Source: JAPPKS01 sp963667895 (lineage in GTDB: Bacteria; Poribacteria; WGA-4E; PCPOR2b). From it: a stretch of DNA of 64,000 nucleotides. The stretch covers positions 4,526,001 to 4,590,000 of the forward strand of contig OZ245030.1 of assembly GCA_965223985.1 (NCBI GenBank). The letters run 5' to 3'. The notes under the pieces were generated by a model. It searched no databases. It was not told the DNA's origin and was given only the letters and a program-made list of their open reading frames with translations. Shown one piece after another: positions 49,602 through 59,908 of the stretch (position 1 is the stretch's first letter; each line of letters starts with the position of its first letter). Both the position numbers and the translations under genes were made by a program.

Positions 49602-51959
49602 TTAAAAACCTGGTCCGATTGTGAAGTGAATTTTACCTCCTGGTTCCTTACGCCCGTCTCCGTCTCTATCCCGATCAAACCCGTATCCCCATTCGATGCG
49701 GGCAAGCATTCCGAGCAAATCAAAGCGGATCCCAACACCCGCGCCTTTCTTGAAACCAAGATCTTTGAAGATATTCGAGGTGCTCTCATCCCAGACCTGC
49801 CCGATATCGAAGAATACAGCGCCGGTTAGCTGGGGGTTGATTGGAATACGATATTCAAAATTGGCATATAGCATCCTATTTCCGCCGTACGGATTGCCAT
49901 TGATTGGAAAAATCTCATCGTCCTCATATCCTCGGATGGTGTCAACTCCACCGAGAGCGAAGCGTTCAAATAGCAGTAATCGTGGATTGTCTCCAAAACT
50001 GCTGTTCAGGTATCCAGCTCGCACGTGGCTGGCAAAGACAAAGTTGCGCCCTGTATTAAGGAACCAACTAGAGTCTAAAGTATATTTCTGAAACTCATTC
50101 GCCGCACCAAGAATACCACCGGAGTATTCGTAAGAAGCTGTATTGAGAAGACCTGACACCGGATGATACGAACTTCTCCAATAGTCACGCGTATCTCTAG
50201 ACAAGAAAAAAGTCAGACTGCGTGTGGAACTGTCGAAGGGGTCGACTTTATCTTGTTCAACATGGACACGCTCGTTTTTTAGGCGAACGGATAAATCCAT
50301 ATCCCTGGTAATTGGGCGACCAAGCGTTACAGAACCCCCTTTTCGCGTATAGATATACCGATCATATTTATTGAAATCACCTTGGTAAGCTTGTAGTTGA
50401 CTATATCGATTTCCATAATATCGGCGGAACCTGCGAGTATTATATAAGCTGAGATCGAGACGCGTCGGCGTCCCAAGAATCCACGGGGTATTGAACCGAA
50501 GTTCAGCTGTGTGACGATCTCTGGCACCCAACTCACCCTTCAGGTGCACACGATAAGCACGCCCGAAGAGATTATTTTCACCAATTTCTGCGACGCCGAA
50601 AATCCCGCCCTCAGTGCCATAGCCGCCACCCAAACTAAACATGCCTGTGCGCGCTGTTTCAGCAACGTTGACACTAAGATCTCGGTGCGTTCCCTCCGAT
50701 TCACTTGGAACGAAGTCCACACCCCGGATAAACGGACCCATCTGGAAAAGCCTTTGACGGGCTTTGCGTAAGGATGCAACATCGAAGAATTCACCCGATT
50801 TTATATCCAAATATTTCAACTCCCGTCGTATGACGTTTTCTCTAGTCTTTTCTAGACCGTTGATACTAACTTTGTCGATGACAATGACATCCCCCTCGCT
50901 TATGTTCAGCGTAATCCCAAGACTTCCATTTTCCTCATCATAATTGGCATCTGGCATAATCTCAGCCAAAATATACCCTTTATTTTGGTAGGCTTGTTGT
51001 ATCTCATCAAGGGATTTTTGGAAGGCGCCACTATTGAAGATTTCACCCTCAGGCGGGTCTAACTTATCACGAATCTTTTTTTCAGAAAACGCAGGTTTAT
51101 CGGATTGTTGAAGCTTGATGTCGTACGAATCAACGATGTATTGGGTGCCTTCATCAACAGTGATGTCAAGCATCAATCCAGTCTTATCATCGGTAAAGCG
51201 CTTTTTATATTCATCATCGATTTTTGCTTGAGTGTATCCTCTATCTTGATAATAGTGAAGCAAGGTGATTAAATCAGCTTTAAACAGCTTTTCGTCGAAA
51301 TGCTTGCCAACCCGTATTTTCATCTGCTTACTGAGTTTATTCGAGGAGTTACCATGATTGCCGATAAAGTTGATTTCTTGAACTTTAATTCGTGGCCCTT
51401 CACTAATTTCAAACGTTACTGATACCGTATTGTCATCTAGATTGATATCTGCATGGGTCTCCACGGCTACCAGATAATAACCGGCGTCTTTGTATACCTT
51501 AAGAATTTTCTGTTCGCTTTCCCAACGCCGCTGATCGCTGTAGATTTCGCCTGATTTAAGGGTGATTTCTCCTTTTATTTTTTTGTAACTCAACTCTTCA
51601 TTGCCGATAATATTGATTCCGTCTTTGATTTTGGGATTTTCTGTCAATCGATAAATCACTTCAAGACCACCTTCATCGTGTGGTTCGACATCAACGGCAA
51701 TGTCGGCGAAAAAGCCCGTGTCTTTGTACAGATTCTTGATATCCTTGGTTAATAGGTCTGGAGAAATTTCCTCGCCGACCCTGGTCTGTATAATTGCACG
51801 AAGCATGTCCTCCGGACCACCCTCCGCTCCTTGAAACGAGATTTTATTGACAGTCAAGGCATCATTGGTTGTGGGTGTTGACTCTTCAGCAAAGAGAGAT
51901 ATTGAACCCAGAATTATCGCAAGCATCACAATAAATAGACCAGTTCTGATAGGGCTCAT
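49602..51959 (-). CDS. bamA: Outer-membrane protein assembly factor BamA
   Basis: A 785-residue Omp85 protein with a signal peptide (IVMLAIILGSISLFA) and five POTRA domains; recurrent blocks include DTGFFADIAVDVEPHDEGG, KDAGYYLVAVETHADINLD and KGYILAEIMPDANYD. The 16-strand barrel begins near SLGGGYGTEGGIFG. The loop-6 motif appears as VDTIRGYEDDEIFP, and the last strand ends in Phe (IHFTIGPGF), the usual outer-membrane insertion signal. It inserts beta-barrel proteins into the outer membrane and is essential in Gram-negative cells. Confidence 0.96.
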   Translation of the reverse strand: MSPIRTGLFIVMLAIILGSISLFAEESTPTTNDALTVNKISFQGAEGGPEDMLRAIIQTRVGEEISPDLLTKDIKNLYKDTGFFADIAVDVEPHDEGGLEVIYRLTENPKIKDGINIIGNEELSYKKIKGEITLKSGEIYSDQRRWESEQKILKVYKDAGYYLVAVETHADINLDDNTVSVTFEISEGPRIKVQEINFIGNHGNSSNKLSKQMKIRVGKHFDEKLFKADLITLLHYYQDRGYTQAKIDDEYKKRFTDDKTGLMLDITVDEGTQYIVDSYDIKLQQSDKPAFSEKKIRDKLDPPEGEIFNSGAFQKSLDEIQQAYQNKGYILAEIMPDANYDEENGSLGITLNISEGDVIVIDKVSINGLEKTRENVIRRELKYLDIKSGEFFDVASLRKARQRLFQMGPFIRGVDFVPSESEGTHRDLSVNVAETARTGMFSLGGGYGTEGGIFGVAEIGENNLFGRAYRVHLKGELGARDRHTAELRFNTPWILGTPTRLDLSLYNTRRFRRYYGNRYSQLQAYQGDFNKYDRYIYTRKGGSVTLGRPITRDMDLSVRLKNERVHVEQDKVDPFDSSTRSLTFFLSRDTRDYWRSSYHPVSGLLNTASYEYSGGILGAANEFQKYTLDSSWFLNTGRNFVFASHVRAGYLNSSFGDNPRLLLFERFALGGVDTIRGYEDDEIFPINGNPYGGNRMLYANFEYRIPINPQLTGAVFFDIGQVWDESTSNIFKDLGFKKGAGVGIRFDLLGMLARIEWGYGFDRDRDGDGRKEPGGKIHFTIGPGF

Positions 51960-52249
51960 GATAGAAAACTCCTTTCCATAGCGAATCCTGCCAATAAGTC
52001 ATGAATTAAAGACCAGATGAATGACGTTTTACTCTTGGTGATGTGTCCAGCAAAATTCTGTGCCATGTATGACTACATCCGTCATTGAAACGTAAGGCAC
52101 AAAAAAATTGTACATTAAAGAGCACACAAAATGCTATGCGTAGGATGAGCAGTTCTTCTTACGCACAACGCATTAACGTGTACAAACTGGTTTATGCCGA
52201 AATTGGGAGGATTTCTTCAGGGTATTACAGAATTAAATGAACCATGTCC

Positions 52250-53128
52250 TCATTGTTCGAGATAAACTGGGGAACCAAGTAGACTTGTGATTCGGTGAAA
52301 TTCCTCAATCAGTTTCTGCGTTACGACACCGGGGCTCCCATTGCCAATGAGTCGACGATCGATTTTGACAACAGGAATAACTTCAGCAGCTGTGCCCGTT
52401 AGAAAACATTCAGCAGCTGTGTAAAGGTCATGTCGCGTAAAGATTTTTTCCTCCACAACAAGACCCAGGTCCCGCGCTAAATCGATAACGGTATTACGCG
52501 TAACGCCCTCAAGAATGCCAATATGACTAGGTGGAGTGACAACTGTACCGTCCTTGACGAAGAAGATATTGTCGCCCGAACACTCGACAACATAGCCATC
52601 GGTATTAAGTATCAGTGCTTCGCCTGCTCCAGCCTGTTTTCCTTCTATATTCGCTAAGATATTGTTTAGGTAATTCATCGATTTGACGCGCGGGTTGATG
52701 GCTTCAGCGTAGTTCCGGCGCGTCGGAACCGTTACGATTTCCAGACCGTCCTCATAGCATTCCTGAGGGTAAAGCGAGATCTTATCCGTGATAACAATAA
52801 TCGTAGGCTGGGCGCACCTGTCCGGATCTAGACCGAGATCGCCGATGCCGCGCGTGACAATTAGACGAATATAGGCGTCGTAAAGATTATTGCGACGGAG
52901 TGTTTCCAATACGGTTGCTTTCATCTCCTCGATTGAGACCGGAATTTCCAGCATAATTGCCTTCGCTGAATCGTAAAGACGCTGAAGGTGTTCATCTAGT
53001 TTAAAAACGCGTCCACCATAGGATCGAATACCTTCGAAAACACCATCGCCGTAGAGGAGACCGTGATCGAAAACAGAAACTTTTGCTTCGCCTTTCGGCA
53101 CAAATTCTCCATTAATGTAAATCAACAT
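52250..53128 (-). CDS. ilvE: Branched-chain amino acid aminotransferase
   Basis: A 292-residue fold-type IV PLP enzyme that makes Leu, Ile and Val from their keto acids. The start YINGEFVPKGEAKVSVFDHGLLYGDGVFEG, read in pieces, is typical. The PLP lysine is in PRVKSMNYLNN, the signature EALILNTDGYVVECSGDNIF follows, and the phosphate-binding GVTRNTVIDL and FLTGTAAEVIPV are intact. D-amino-acid transaminase and aminodeoxychorismate lyase share the fold, but these motifs favour IlvE. It interrupts the usual bamA to lolD arrangement. Confidence 0.94.
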   Translation of the reverse strand: MLIYINGEFVPKGEAKVSVFDHGLLYGDGVFEGIRSYGGRVFKLDEHLQRLYDSAKAIMLEIPVSIEEMKATVLETLRRNNLYDAYIRLIVTRGIGDLGLDPDRCAQPTIIVITDKISLYPQECYEDGLEIVTVPTRRNYAEAINPRVKSMNYLNNILANIEGKQAGAGEALILNTDGYVVECSGDNIFFVKDGTVVTPPSHIGILEGVTRNTVIDLARDLGLVVEEKIFTRHDLYTAAECFLTGTAAEVIPVVKIDRRLIGNGSPGVVTQKLIEEFHRITSLLGSPVYLEQ

Positions 53129-53292
53129 ACCAATTTCCCTTCACACAACAGGTGAACACGCGGGTTCCCCCCGGATAAACAATTTCCAGAAATTAATCGC
53201 CTAGATGCCCGATATTTCGCATCCCGATCCGTGATGGTATTCAACCACCGCTTTAGATTTTCTCCCTATGAAGGAAGATTATCATTTCGTAC

Positions 53293-53967
53293 CTAGTCAG
53301 ACACCTTTCCATCAACAAGGTGGATGTGCCGATTGGCTCGTTGTGCAATTGCTTGATTATGCGTCACAACAATCAAAGTTTTTCCCAATCGCTTATTGAG
53401 GTCCCACAACAAATCAAGTACAGGTTCGCTTGTCTTGCGATCGAGGTTACCTGTCGGTTCATCTGCCAAAACGGCTTGAGGTTGGTTGATTACAGCCCGG
53501 GCAATAGCAACCCGTTGCCGTTCACCACCAGAGAGTTGATTTGGGTAATGTGCAAGCCGATTGCCTAACCCAACATAGTCCAACAAATCCTTGGCTCGAT
53601 GAAATCCCTCATCAGAGTTTTCCCCCGCAATCAACGCAGCCATCGCCACGTTTTCCAGCGTGGTAAACTCACCCAATAGGTGGTGAAACTGAAAGACAAA
53701 ACCGACTTCCTGATTCCTGAATTGATCTAACCGTTTGTCATTAAAGTCGAAGATATTCTGACCATCGTAGAGAATTTCTCCCCGCGTTGGGCGGTCTAGG
53801 CCGCCAATCAGGTGAAGCAACGTACTCTTGCCAACACCTGACGCGCCGACAATCGCCAGAATTTCGCCGGTTTGTACTTCTAAATCAATCCCTTTGAGTA
53901 CAGGCAGTTCTGATAATCCGTCATAATATGATTTACACAGTTCGACAACCCGGATGAGATTACTCAT
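53293..53967 (-). CDS. lolD: Lipoprotein-releasing ABC transporter ATP-binding protein LolD
   Basis: A 224-residue ATPase with Walker A GASGVGKST, Q-loop VGFVFQFHHLLGEFT, signature LSGGERQRVAIARA, Walker B AVLADEPTGNLD and the switch His in VVTHNQ. The FQFHHLLGEFT stretch is characteristic of LolD. With the LolC-type permease it extracts lipoproteins from the inner membrane for transfer to the outer membrane. Its ATG overlaps the end of the permease gene by eight bases. Confidence 0.94.
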   Translation of the reverse strand: MSNLIRVVELCKSYYDGLSELPVLKGIDLEVQTGEILAIVGASGVGKSTLLHLIGGLDRPTRGEILYDGQNIFDFNDKRLDQFRNQEVGFVFQFHHLLGEFTTLENVAMAALIAGENSDEGFHRAKDLLDYVGLGNRLAHYPNQLSGGERQRVAIARAVINQPQAVLADEPTGNLDRKTSEPVLDLLWDLNKRLGKTLIVVTHNQAIAQRANRHIHLVDGKVSD

Positions 53968-55429
53968 ATCGCAGCGCCTCGACAGGGTTGAGTTTAGAAC
54001 CTTGCCATGCCGGGTACATCGTCGCCAGCATACAGATTGTGAATGATAATAGGTTCATAAAACCAACGAAGACCCAGTTGATTTTGACAGGCAATCGGTT
54101 GAGCTGATAGACCTGGCTAAAATCTTGCCCAAAAATGCTATCGAGGTAGATAGGTTGGATAAGGCAATAGAGGAACAACCCAATCATCGCCAACCAAATA
54201 AAAGTAAGTGCCCCTTTGAGTCCGATATGGAAAGGTTTCATTTGGCGCAAAGCGAAATGTATCCCAATCGGCAGCAGAATCAGCAATGCAAACCAGCGTG
54301 AAGGGCGGAGAATCTGTAGCTCAAGGAACCAACAGATAACTAGACCAAATCCTGTGCCCAATAGCGATCCAAGAATGCCGATGACAGTTCCTTGAATGAC
54401 AAAAATCTTCCGAACCGATCCTTTGGAGCCTCCCATCGCCCTAAGAATGCCAATGTCGCGTGTTTTTTCCATGACCATCATGATTAGTGTACTTGCGATA
54501 TTGAATGCGGCAACAAGAATAATGAGCGCCTCAATAATCACTGTCACAATTTTTTCTAACTTAAAGGCTTCAAACAGGTGTCCGTGAAGCTCCATCCACG
54601 TCTGGGCGATGGGCATAGACCGTAACCCTTCACCAAAACGAAGCTTTTCAAGGATTCGATTGCGAATCGTTGGCGCAAGATCGGCATCAACTATGCGCAC
54701 CTCAATCATATTTATTGCGTTCGGTTTTCCATAGGCTTTCTGTGCTGTCTCTAGGTCGATAAAACCGAAGGCATTGTCATAGGTATACATCCCAGATTCG
54801 TACAAACCGATGACAACAAAATTCTGCATTCGAGGTATAAAGTTGCCCGGATGCACGGGCGACTCCTGCATTTTGAAAATTAGACGGAGAATATCGCCCT
54901 TGGCAATTTGCATTCCTTTAGCAACATGGTGACCTAAAACTATGCCACCCACAATCGTTTCTCGTCCAGCCACACGTTTCCGCGCGTCTTCAATCAATGG
55001 AGCATTCTTAAAATCAACCGATCCGTCGACATAATTTGAAAATCCTGTGACGCCATCCTCCTTTCGCAAATCAATCCCCTTCAGGTAAATTGTCGATTCA
55101 ATGTTGTCCCTGCCCTTGGGCATCGGAGCTAATTGGGTGTAGATGACGGGGGAAGCAGCGATAACACCTTCTACTGATTCGATTTGCTGAAGTTTCTCAC
55201 GATACCCCGTAAAGTAAACATCGGGAGACCGAATGATAATATGGGCTTCATTTGCTAGAAATTTCTGTCTTAATCCGTAATCAAATCCGTTCAAAACAGA
55301 GATGACAAGAATGACAGTGGCAATACCGAGCGCTACTCCACCAATAGAGATTACGGCGATAATTGAGATAAATGATTGCTTGCGCTGCGATCGCAGGTAA
55401 CGTGAGGCAATTAACCATTCATATGTCAT
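53960..55429 (-). CDS. lolC: Lipoprotein-releasing ABC transporter permease (LolC/LolE), with extra membrane segment
   Basis: A 489-residue permease with the N-terminal YEWLIASRYLRSQRKQSFIS and first helix, a MacB-type periplasmic domain (IDLRKEDGVTGFSNYVDGSV), then the FtsX domain (FNIASTLIMMVMEKTRDIGI, LRAMGGSKGSVRKIFVIQG). The protein is about 80 residues longer than usual. After the third helix an insertion carries two additional hydrophobic stretches (WFALLILLPIGIHFAL and LTFIWLAMIGLFLYCLI) before the final helix and MYPAWQGSKLNPVEALRYE. A single gene probably serves as both LolC and LolE. It overlaps lolD. Confidence 0.93.
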   Translation of the reverse strand: MTYEWLIASRYLRSQRKQSFISIIAVISIGGVALGIATVILVISVLNGFDYGLRQKFLANEAHIIIRSPDVYFTGYREKLQQIESVEGVIAASPVIYTQLAPMPKGRDNIESTIYLKGIDLRKEDGVTGFSNYVDGSVDFKNAPLIEDARKRVAGRETIVGGIVLGHHVAKGMQIAKGDILRLIFKMQESPVHPGNFIPRMQNFVVIGLYESGMYTYDNAFGFIDLETAQKAYGKPNAINMIEVRIVDADLAPTIRNRILEKLRFGEGLRSMPIAQTWMELHGHLFEAFKLEKIVTVIIEALIILVAAFNIASTLIMMVMEKTRDIGILRAMGGSKGSVRKIFVIQGTVIGILGSLLGTGFGLVICWFLELQILRPSRWFALLILLPIGIHFALRQMKPFHIGLKGALTFIWLAMIGLFLYCLIQPIYLDSIFGQDFSQVYQLNRLPVKINWVFVGFMNLLSFTICMLATMYPAWQGSKLNPVEALRYE

Positions 55430-55598
55430 AATTTATAACACATCAAACGCATTTCGTACCCTTACCCCCTAGACATACCTAATCGCTTGCCGACAGTCTC
55501 CAGTTTCACGTTTGAGGGATAGTCCTGCAAACTTGACTGTTCACCAGCTTCTCGACAACACATGCCTCTATTACTTGATTCACAGAATTTAATTATTT

Positions 55599-57071
55599 TT
55601 AACCTTCCGGACGCATCTGCGGAAATAAAATTACATCGCGGATTGAACGCTGATCCGTGAGCAGCATTGTGAGCCGATCTATACCAATGCCCAGCCCTCC
55701 TGTGGGTGGCATTCCGTACTCTAATGCCCGTAGATAGTCTTCATCCATCATGAATGCCTCCTGCTCTCCTGCCTCCCATTTCTTGGCTTGCTCAATAAAT
55801 CGCTTTCGCTGATCAATGGGATCGTTCAATTCACTGAAGGCATTGCCCATTTCCATGCGGCCAATAAAAGGTTCAAACCGTTCGACCACGTTGTCGTTCC
55901 CTCGCTTCTTCTTCGCAAGCGGTGAGGTCTCAACGGGGTAATCGTAAATAAACGTCGGTTGGACAAGGTTCGGTTCGACAAACTTATCGAACAGAGCGGT
56001 GATAAGATGGCCTCTGGATTCAGTCCCTTCTAGTTCGACGCCAGCATTTAATACCATAGCCTTTAACTGTTCACAACCCAACTCTTCGACATCGACTCCA
56101 GTTTCCTCCTTAATTGCATCGATCATTGTGACTCGGCGCCAGGGGGGAGCCAAGGAGATTGTCTCTCCTTGATAACAGATTTCTGTGCTGTCGAGAACCG
56201 TTTGCGCAGTGTGAGCAACAAGATGTTCCGTCAAGCACATCATATCCTCATAATCCGCATAGGCTTGATATAGTTCAAGCATCGTAAATTCGGGATTGTG
56301 GTCGCGGTCCATACCCTCATTCCGAAAATCTCTTGCGAATTCATAGACACGGTCAAATCCGCCGACAATTAGCCGTTTAAGATACAGTTCGTTCGCAATA
56401 CGGAGGTAGAATTGCGTATCTAATGCGTTGTGATGCGTGATAAAGGGCCTAGCAAAGGCTCCCCCGTAAATTGGTTGGAGGATTGGCGTTTCTACTTCGA
56501 TAAAATCTTGGCGATTGAGGAACTCGCGAATGGCTTGGATGATTCGTGTACGATTGACAAAGACCTGTTTCACGTCGGGATTGACAATTAGATCGGCATA
56601 CCGCTGACGATACCTTGTTTCCTTGTCTTGTAAACCGTGCCATTTTTCCGGAAGCGGACTGAGGGATTTAGCTAAAAGCGTAATCGCATTGACCATCACT
56701 GTAAGTTCGTTAGTTCGAGTCCGAAAAACGAAACCTTCTGCACCAATGATGTCCCCCACATCAAGTTTTTTGTAAACCAAATATGCTTCTTCGCCAACTA
56801 AATTCCGTCGTACAAACATTTGGATCCGCCCGGACATGTCCTGTATATGTGCGAAGCTACTCCCGCCGTGATCGCGTCTGGTCATAATGCGTCCGGCGAT
56901 ACAAACAGGCGTTGTTTCATCAGGTTCATGCTCAATATTTTCAAATTTTTGGTGAATTTCCCGAGCGGAGTAATTTGGCGAGTATTTGTATGGATATGGT
57001 TGTATGCCGGCTCGACGAATCTCTTCTAATTTTTCTCGGCGTTGATGAATCAAACCGCTGGAATCTTCCAA
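55599..57071 (-). CDS. lysS: Lysyl-tRNA synthetase, class II
   Basis: A 490-residue class II synthetase that charges tRNA-Lys. An N-terminal OB-fold anticodon domain (VCIAGRIMTRRDHGGSSFAH) precedes the catalytic core. The core has motif 1 (FIEVETPILQPIYGGAFARPF), here slightly longer than the display limit so only its ends FIEVETP and GGAFARPF are cited as key, motif 2 (RDFRNEGMDRDHNPEF) and motif 3 (GLGIGIDRLTMLL). It is transcribed with prfB, the order found in many bacteria. No aberration is visible. Confidence 0.96.
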   Translation of the reverse strand: MEDSSGLIHQRREKLEEIRRAGIQPYPYKYSPNYSAREIHQKFENIEHEPDETTPVCIAGRIMTRRDHGGSSFAHIQDMSGRIQMFVRRNLVGEEAYLVYKKLDVGDIIGAEGFVFRTRTNELTVMVNAITLLAKSLSPLPEKWHGLQDKETRYRQRYADLIVNPDVKQVFVNRTRIIQAIREFLNRQDFIEVETPILQPIYGGAFARPFITHHNALDTQFYLRIANELYLKRLIVGGFDRVYEFARDFRNEGMDRDHNPEFTMLELYQAYADYEDMMCLTEHLVAHTAQTVLDSTEICYQGETISLAPPWRRVTMIDAIKEETGVDVEELGCEQLKAMVLNAGVELEGTESRGHLITALFDKFVEPNLVQPTFIYDYPVETSPLAKKKRGNDNVVERFEPFIGRMEMGNAFSELNDPIDQRKRFIEQAKKWEAGEQEAFMMDEDYLRALEYGMPPTGGLGIGIDRLTMLLTDQRSIRDVILFPQMRPEG

Positions 57072-57172
57072 TGGTCTTTCCTTCCGGTACTGGCTAACTT
57101 GGAGGTATCTAGTATAGCACGCCTCCAGCCTTTAGGCAACAAAAAAAATGGAAGCCTTACGGGCAATACTTG

Positions 57173-58274
57173 TTAGGTTTGGCTTCTCTTTTTCAAGTAG
57201 CTCTCAATAAAAATCTCCAAATTCCCATCCATGACTGAGTCAATGTTTCCTGTTTCAACACTTGTGCGCAAATCTTTAACGAGCCGATAGGGATGAAACA
57301 CATACGATCGAATCTGATTGCCAAAATTAATATCTGGGCGTACTCCTTGTAGCTTCGTCATCTCTTCTCGACGTTGCTTCTGATAGTGTTCGTAGACTCG
57401 TGAACGTAGAACTTTCATCGCAAGTTCCCGATTCTTATGTTGCGACCGCTCATTCTGGCATTGAGCAACAATCCCTGTTGGGATGTGGGTCATCCGGACT
57501 GCCGAATCTGTTCGGTTGACATGCTGTCCGCCCGCTCCACTTGATCGATAGGTATCAACCCGCACATCTGCGGGTTGGATGTCAACATCAACAGTTTCTC
57601 CAATTTCAGGAGACACTGCAACCGCAGCAAATGAAGTGTGACGGCGGTGATTAAAGTCAAAAGGTGAGAGACGGACAAGACGGTGAACGCCAATTTCAGC
57701 ACTGAGGTTGCCGTAGGCGTACTCGCCTGAGACTAAAACCGTTGCACTCTTGATTCCCGCCTCCTCGCCGGGCATAAGTTCAATAGATTCGTTTCGGTAG
57801 CCACGCCGTTCAGTCCAGCGCGTATACATTCGCCAGAGCATATACGCCCAATCCTGAGACTCCGTACCGCCAGCGCCCGGGTGAATACTCAAGATAGCAT
57901 TGCTTCTGTCATGTTCACCATTGAACATGAGTACTGTCGCCATCTGCTCAATCTGTTGTCCAATATCTTTTAGGTTTCTACTAATTTCCTCGCTTACACT
58001 CTCATCATCTTCTTCAAGTGCCAATTCAAGTAGAACATGGATTTCCTCAAGCTGGGAGTGGAGTTTCCCATATTGTCCAATTTCCCCCTGTAAGTTCGCT
58101 AGTTCCTGGGTAACCTGTTGAGCGTGTTGCGAATTGTTCCAGAGATCCGGTTTCGAAGCCTCACTTTGAAGAGCCTCTAACTCTTCCGATTTTCTCGCAA
58201 TGTCAAAGACACCCTCTGAGATCAAAGAGTCGAGCGGTAATCTCTTGGATATTGAGTTTCAAATCTGCAAGCAT
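57173..58274 (-). CDS. prfB: Peptide chain release factor 2, with programmed +1 frameshift
   Basis: RF2 recognises UGA and UAA stop codons and triggers peptide release. The zero frame starts at an ATG at 58274 (MLADLKLNIQEITARLFDLR, AGGAAA upstream) and meets TGA at codon 24 (58205-58203). A +1 shift at CTT-TGA-C continues into DIARKSEELEALQSEASKPD and the rest of the protein, ~366 residues in all. The tripeptide region SPFDFNHRR and the catalytic GGQ loop (SSGAGGQHVNRTDSAVR) are present. An annotation starting at 58225 would miss the true N-terminus. Low RF2 levels favour the shift, giving autoregulation. Confidence 0.95.
58202..58217 (-). other. RF2 programmed +1 frameshift site
   Basis: The mRNA reads AGAGGGUGUCUUUGAC. 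CUU-UGA-C is the canonical slippery stop, and AGAGGG three bases upstream acts as the stimulating anti-Shine-Dalgarno contact, as in E. coli AGGGGGUAUCUUUGAC. Confidence 0.92.
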
Positions 58275-58357
58275 TTATATTTCCTTTCAATTTTGGAGTT
58301 TCGACCGAACAACGTTTGATGATGGTTCAAAGGCAGTTTTAAATTTCTTCTATCAAC

Positions 58358-59908
58358 TCACGACCGGTGCATGATTTTGGAGATAAGGCTAGTTAGACGC
58401 GGATAGAACAATAAAATGACACTTACCACAAAACAGAGGATTGGAAACCAATCGCCATAGCGGGTATATAATGTGTGTCGCTGCTCCCCTACGGGGATCT
58501 GCGCAATAATGTAATCCTTGGTGTCATTGGGTTGAATACGCTTCGTTATTATGCTGCCATGCGAGTCAATTATACACGAAATTCCTCCATTCGCGCAACG
58601 GAAAACTGGGACTCGGTTCTCGACCGCGCGAAGGGAGGCAACTGAGAAATGTTGATCGGGCGCTGCCGTTCCCTCATACCATGCATCATTAGTGAGAATA
58701 CCCATCACAGTTGCCCCCTTTTTGACAAACTTCCGGAAATGATTTGGAAACACGGACTCAAAACAGATCGAAACACCCATCTGCGCGTCCTCAGTAGATG
58801 GAATGGGAAAAAGATCAATCGACTTGCCCGGTTCATACGGCTTAAATTGAATGAGATTCGGAAGATAGCGACTCAATGGAACATATTCACCGAAGGGCAC
58901 AAGATGCATCTTGGAATAAGTGCCAAGTTCGTCGCCACTTGGAGACAGCAGAAACACCCGATTATAGACTTTCGAGTCGCGACGGTTGGGGTTGTCATAG
59001 TGTGGCGCTCCTATGAGCAAATTTATCTGTTGGTCAGACAATAGCTGCTCTAGCTCTTGCCGGTAGGCATTTTGCCCGGAAAAAATTGCTCCAGGAATAG
59101 CAGTCTCAGGTAAAACAATAAGATGCGGGCGGGTAGCATCTGCCTTTTTAATCAGATTCATGTACTTCTTGAAAATCTTGGTTAAGTTTTGCTTCTGCCA
59201 TTTCTCGTCCTGTGGCACATTGCCGGGAACGAGAGCTATTTCTATCGTTGAGGTAGCCTGATGCGGTGTCAATATAGTAAACACACCGTAAACAAGAGAG
59301 GCAATGACAATGAGGACCGGCAATGCCGTCGCCTTGAGTTGACGCCGCCGGAAAGCATACGTGCGGATTAAATTAGCAATTGCGGCATTAAGGAGTACAA
59401 CAATGAAACTGACGCCATGCACCCCCGTAATAGACGCAATTTGAATCGCGCAGATGTTATTCCATTGGCTATATCCCATGCTTCCCCAGGGAAAGCCGGT
59501 TAGCATCCAACTGCGAACCCACTCTAACCCTGTCCAAATCACTGGAACAATGAAGACATATCGCAACCCGGATTGCCAGGGAAGCCGAGATAAAACAGCA
59601 GCAAACATGGCTGGGTAAACAGCAAGATAGGCAACCAACGCGACACACCCTAAGGTTGTAACAAAGATGTTCGCAAAGCGATAAAGCCCGATAATCCAAT
59701 AGGTCATACCGAAGAAAAAGATGACTCCAGTAACATAGCCCCACCAGAATGCTGTTTTCCAACTCGATGTCAACTTGAGGCAAACGAGAAGCGGTATGAG
59801 CCCCACCCAGGCGAGTGGAAACAGACTAAAGTTCGTAAAGTTCGGCTGGCTGAAAATCAGCAGTAAACCCGAGAGACCTGCGAGAATGCAATTCTCATAA
59901 CGTCTCAT
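58358..59908 (-). CDS. lnt: Apolipoprotein N-acyltransferase
   Basis: A 516-residue inner-membrane enzyme that adds the third acyl chain to lipoproteins, which suits the nearby Lol system. Six to eight helices precede a nitrilase-type domain with the catalytic triad Glu (VLPETAIPG), Lys (YSKMHLVPFGEYVP) and Cys (VSICFESVFP). A final helix (WFPILCFVVSVILLFY) ends the protein. Length and motif order are normal. It lies ~80 bp downstream-strand-wise from prfB. Confidence 0.95.
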   Translation of the reverse strand: MRRYENCILAGLSGLLLIFSQPNFTNFSLFPLAWVGLIPLLVCLKLTSSWKTAFWWGYVTGVIFFFGMTYWIIGLYRFANIFVTTLGCVALVAYLAVYPAMFAAVLSRLPWQSGLRYVFIVPVIWTGLEWVRSWMLTGFPWGSMGYSQWNNICAIQIASITGVHGVSFIVVLLNAAIANLIRTYAFRRRQLKATALPVLIVIASLVYGVFTILTPHQATSTIEIALVPGNVPQDEKWQKQNLTKIFKKYMNLIKKADATRPHLIVLPETAIPGAIFSGQNAYRQELEQLLSDQQINLLIGAPHYDNPNRRDSKVYNRVFLLSPSGDELGTYSKMHLVPFGEYVPLSRYLPNLIQFKPYEPGKSIDLFPIPSTEDAQMGVSICFESVFPNHFRKFVKKGATVMGILTNDAWYEGTAAPDQHFSVASLRAVENRVPVFRCANGGISCIIDSHGSIITKRIQPNDTKDYIIAQIPVGEQRHTLYTRYGDWFPILCFVVSVILLFYPRLTSLISKIMHRS

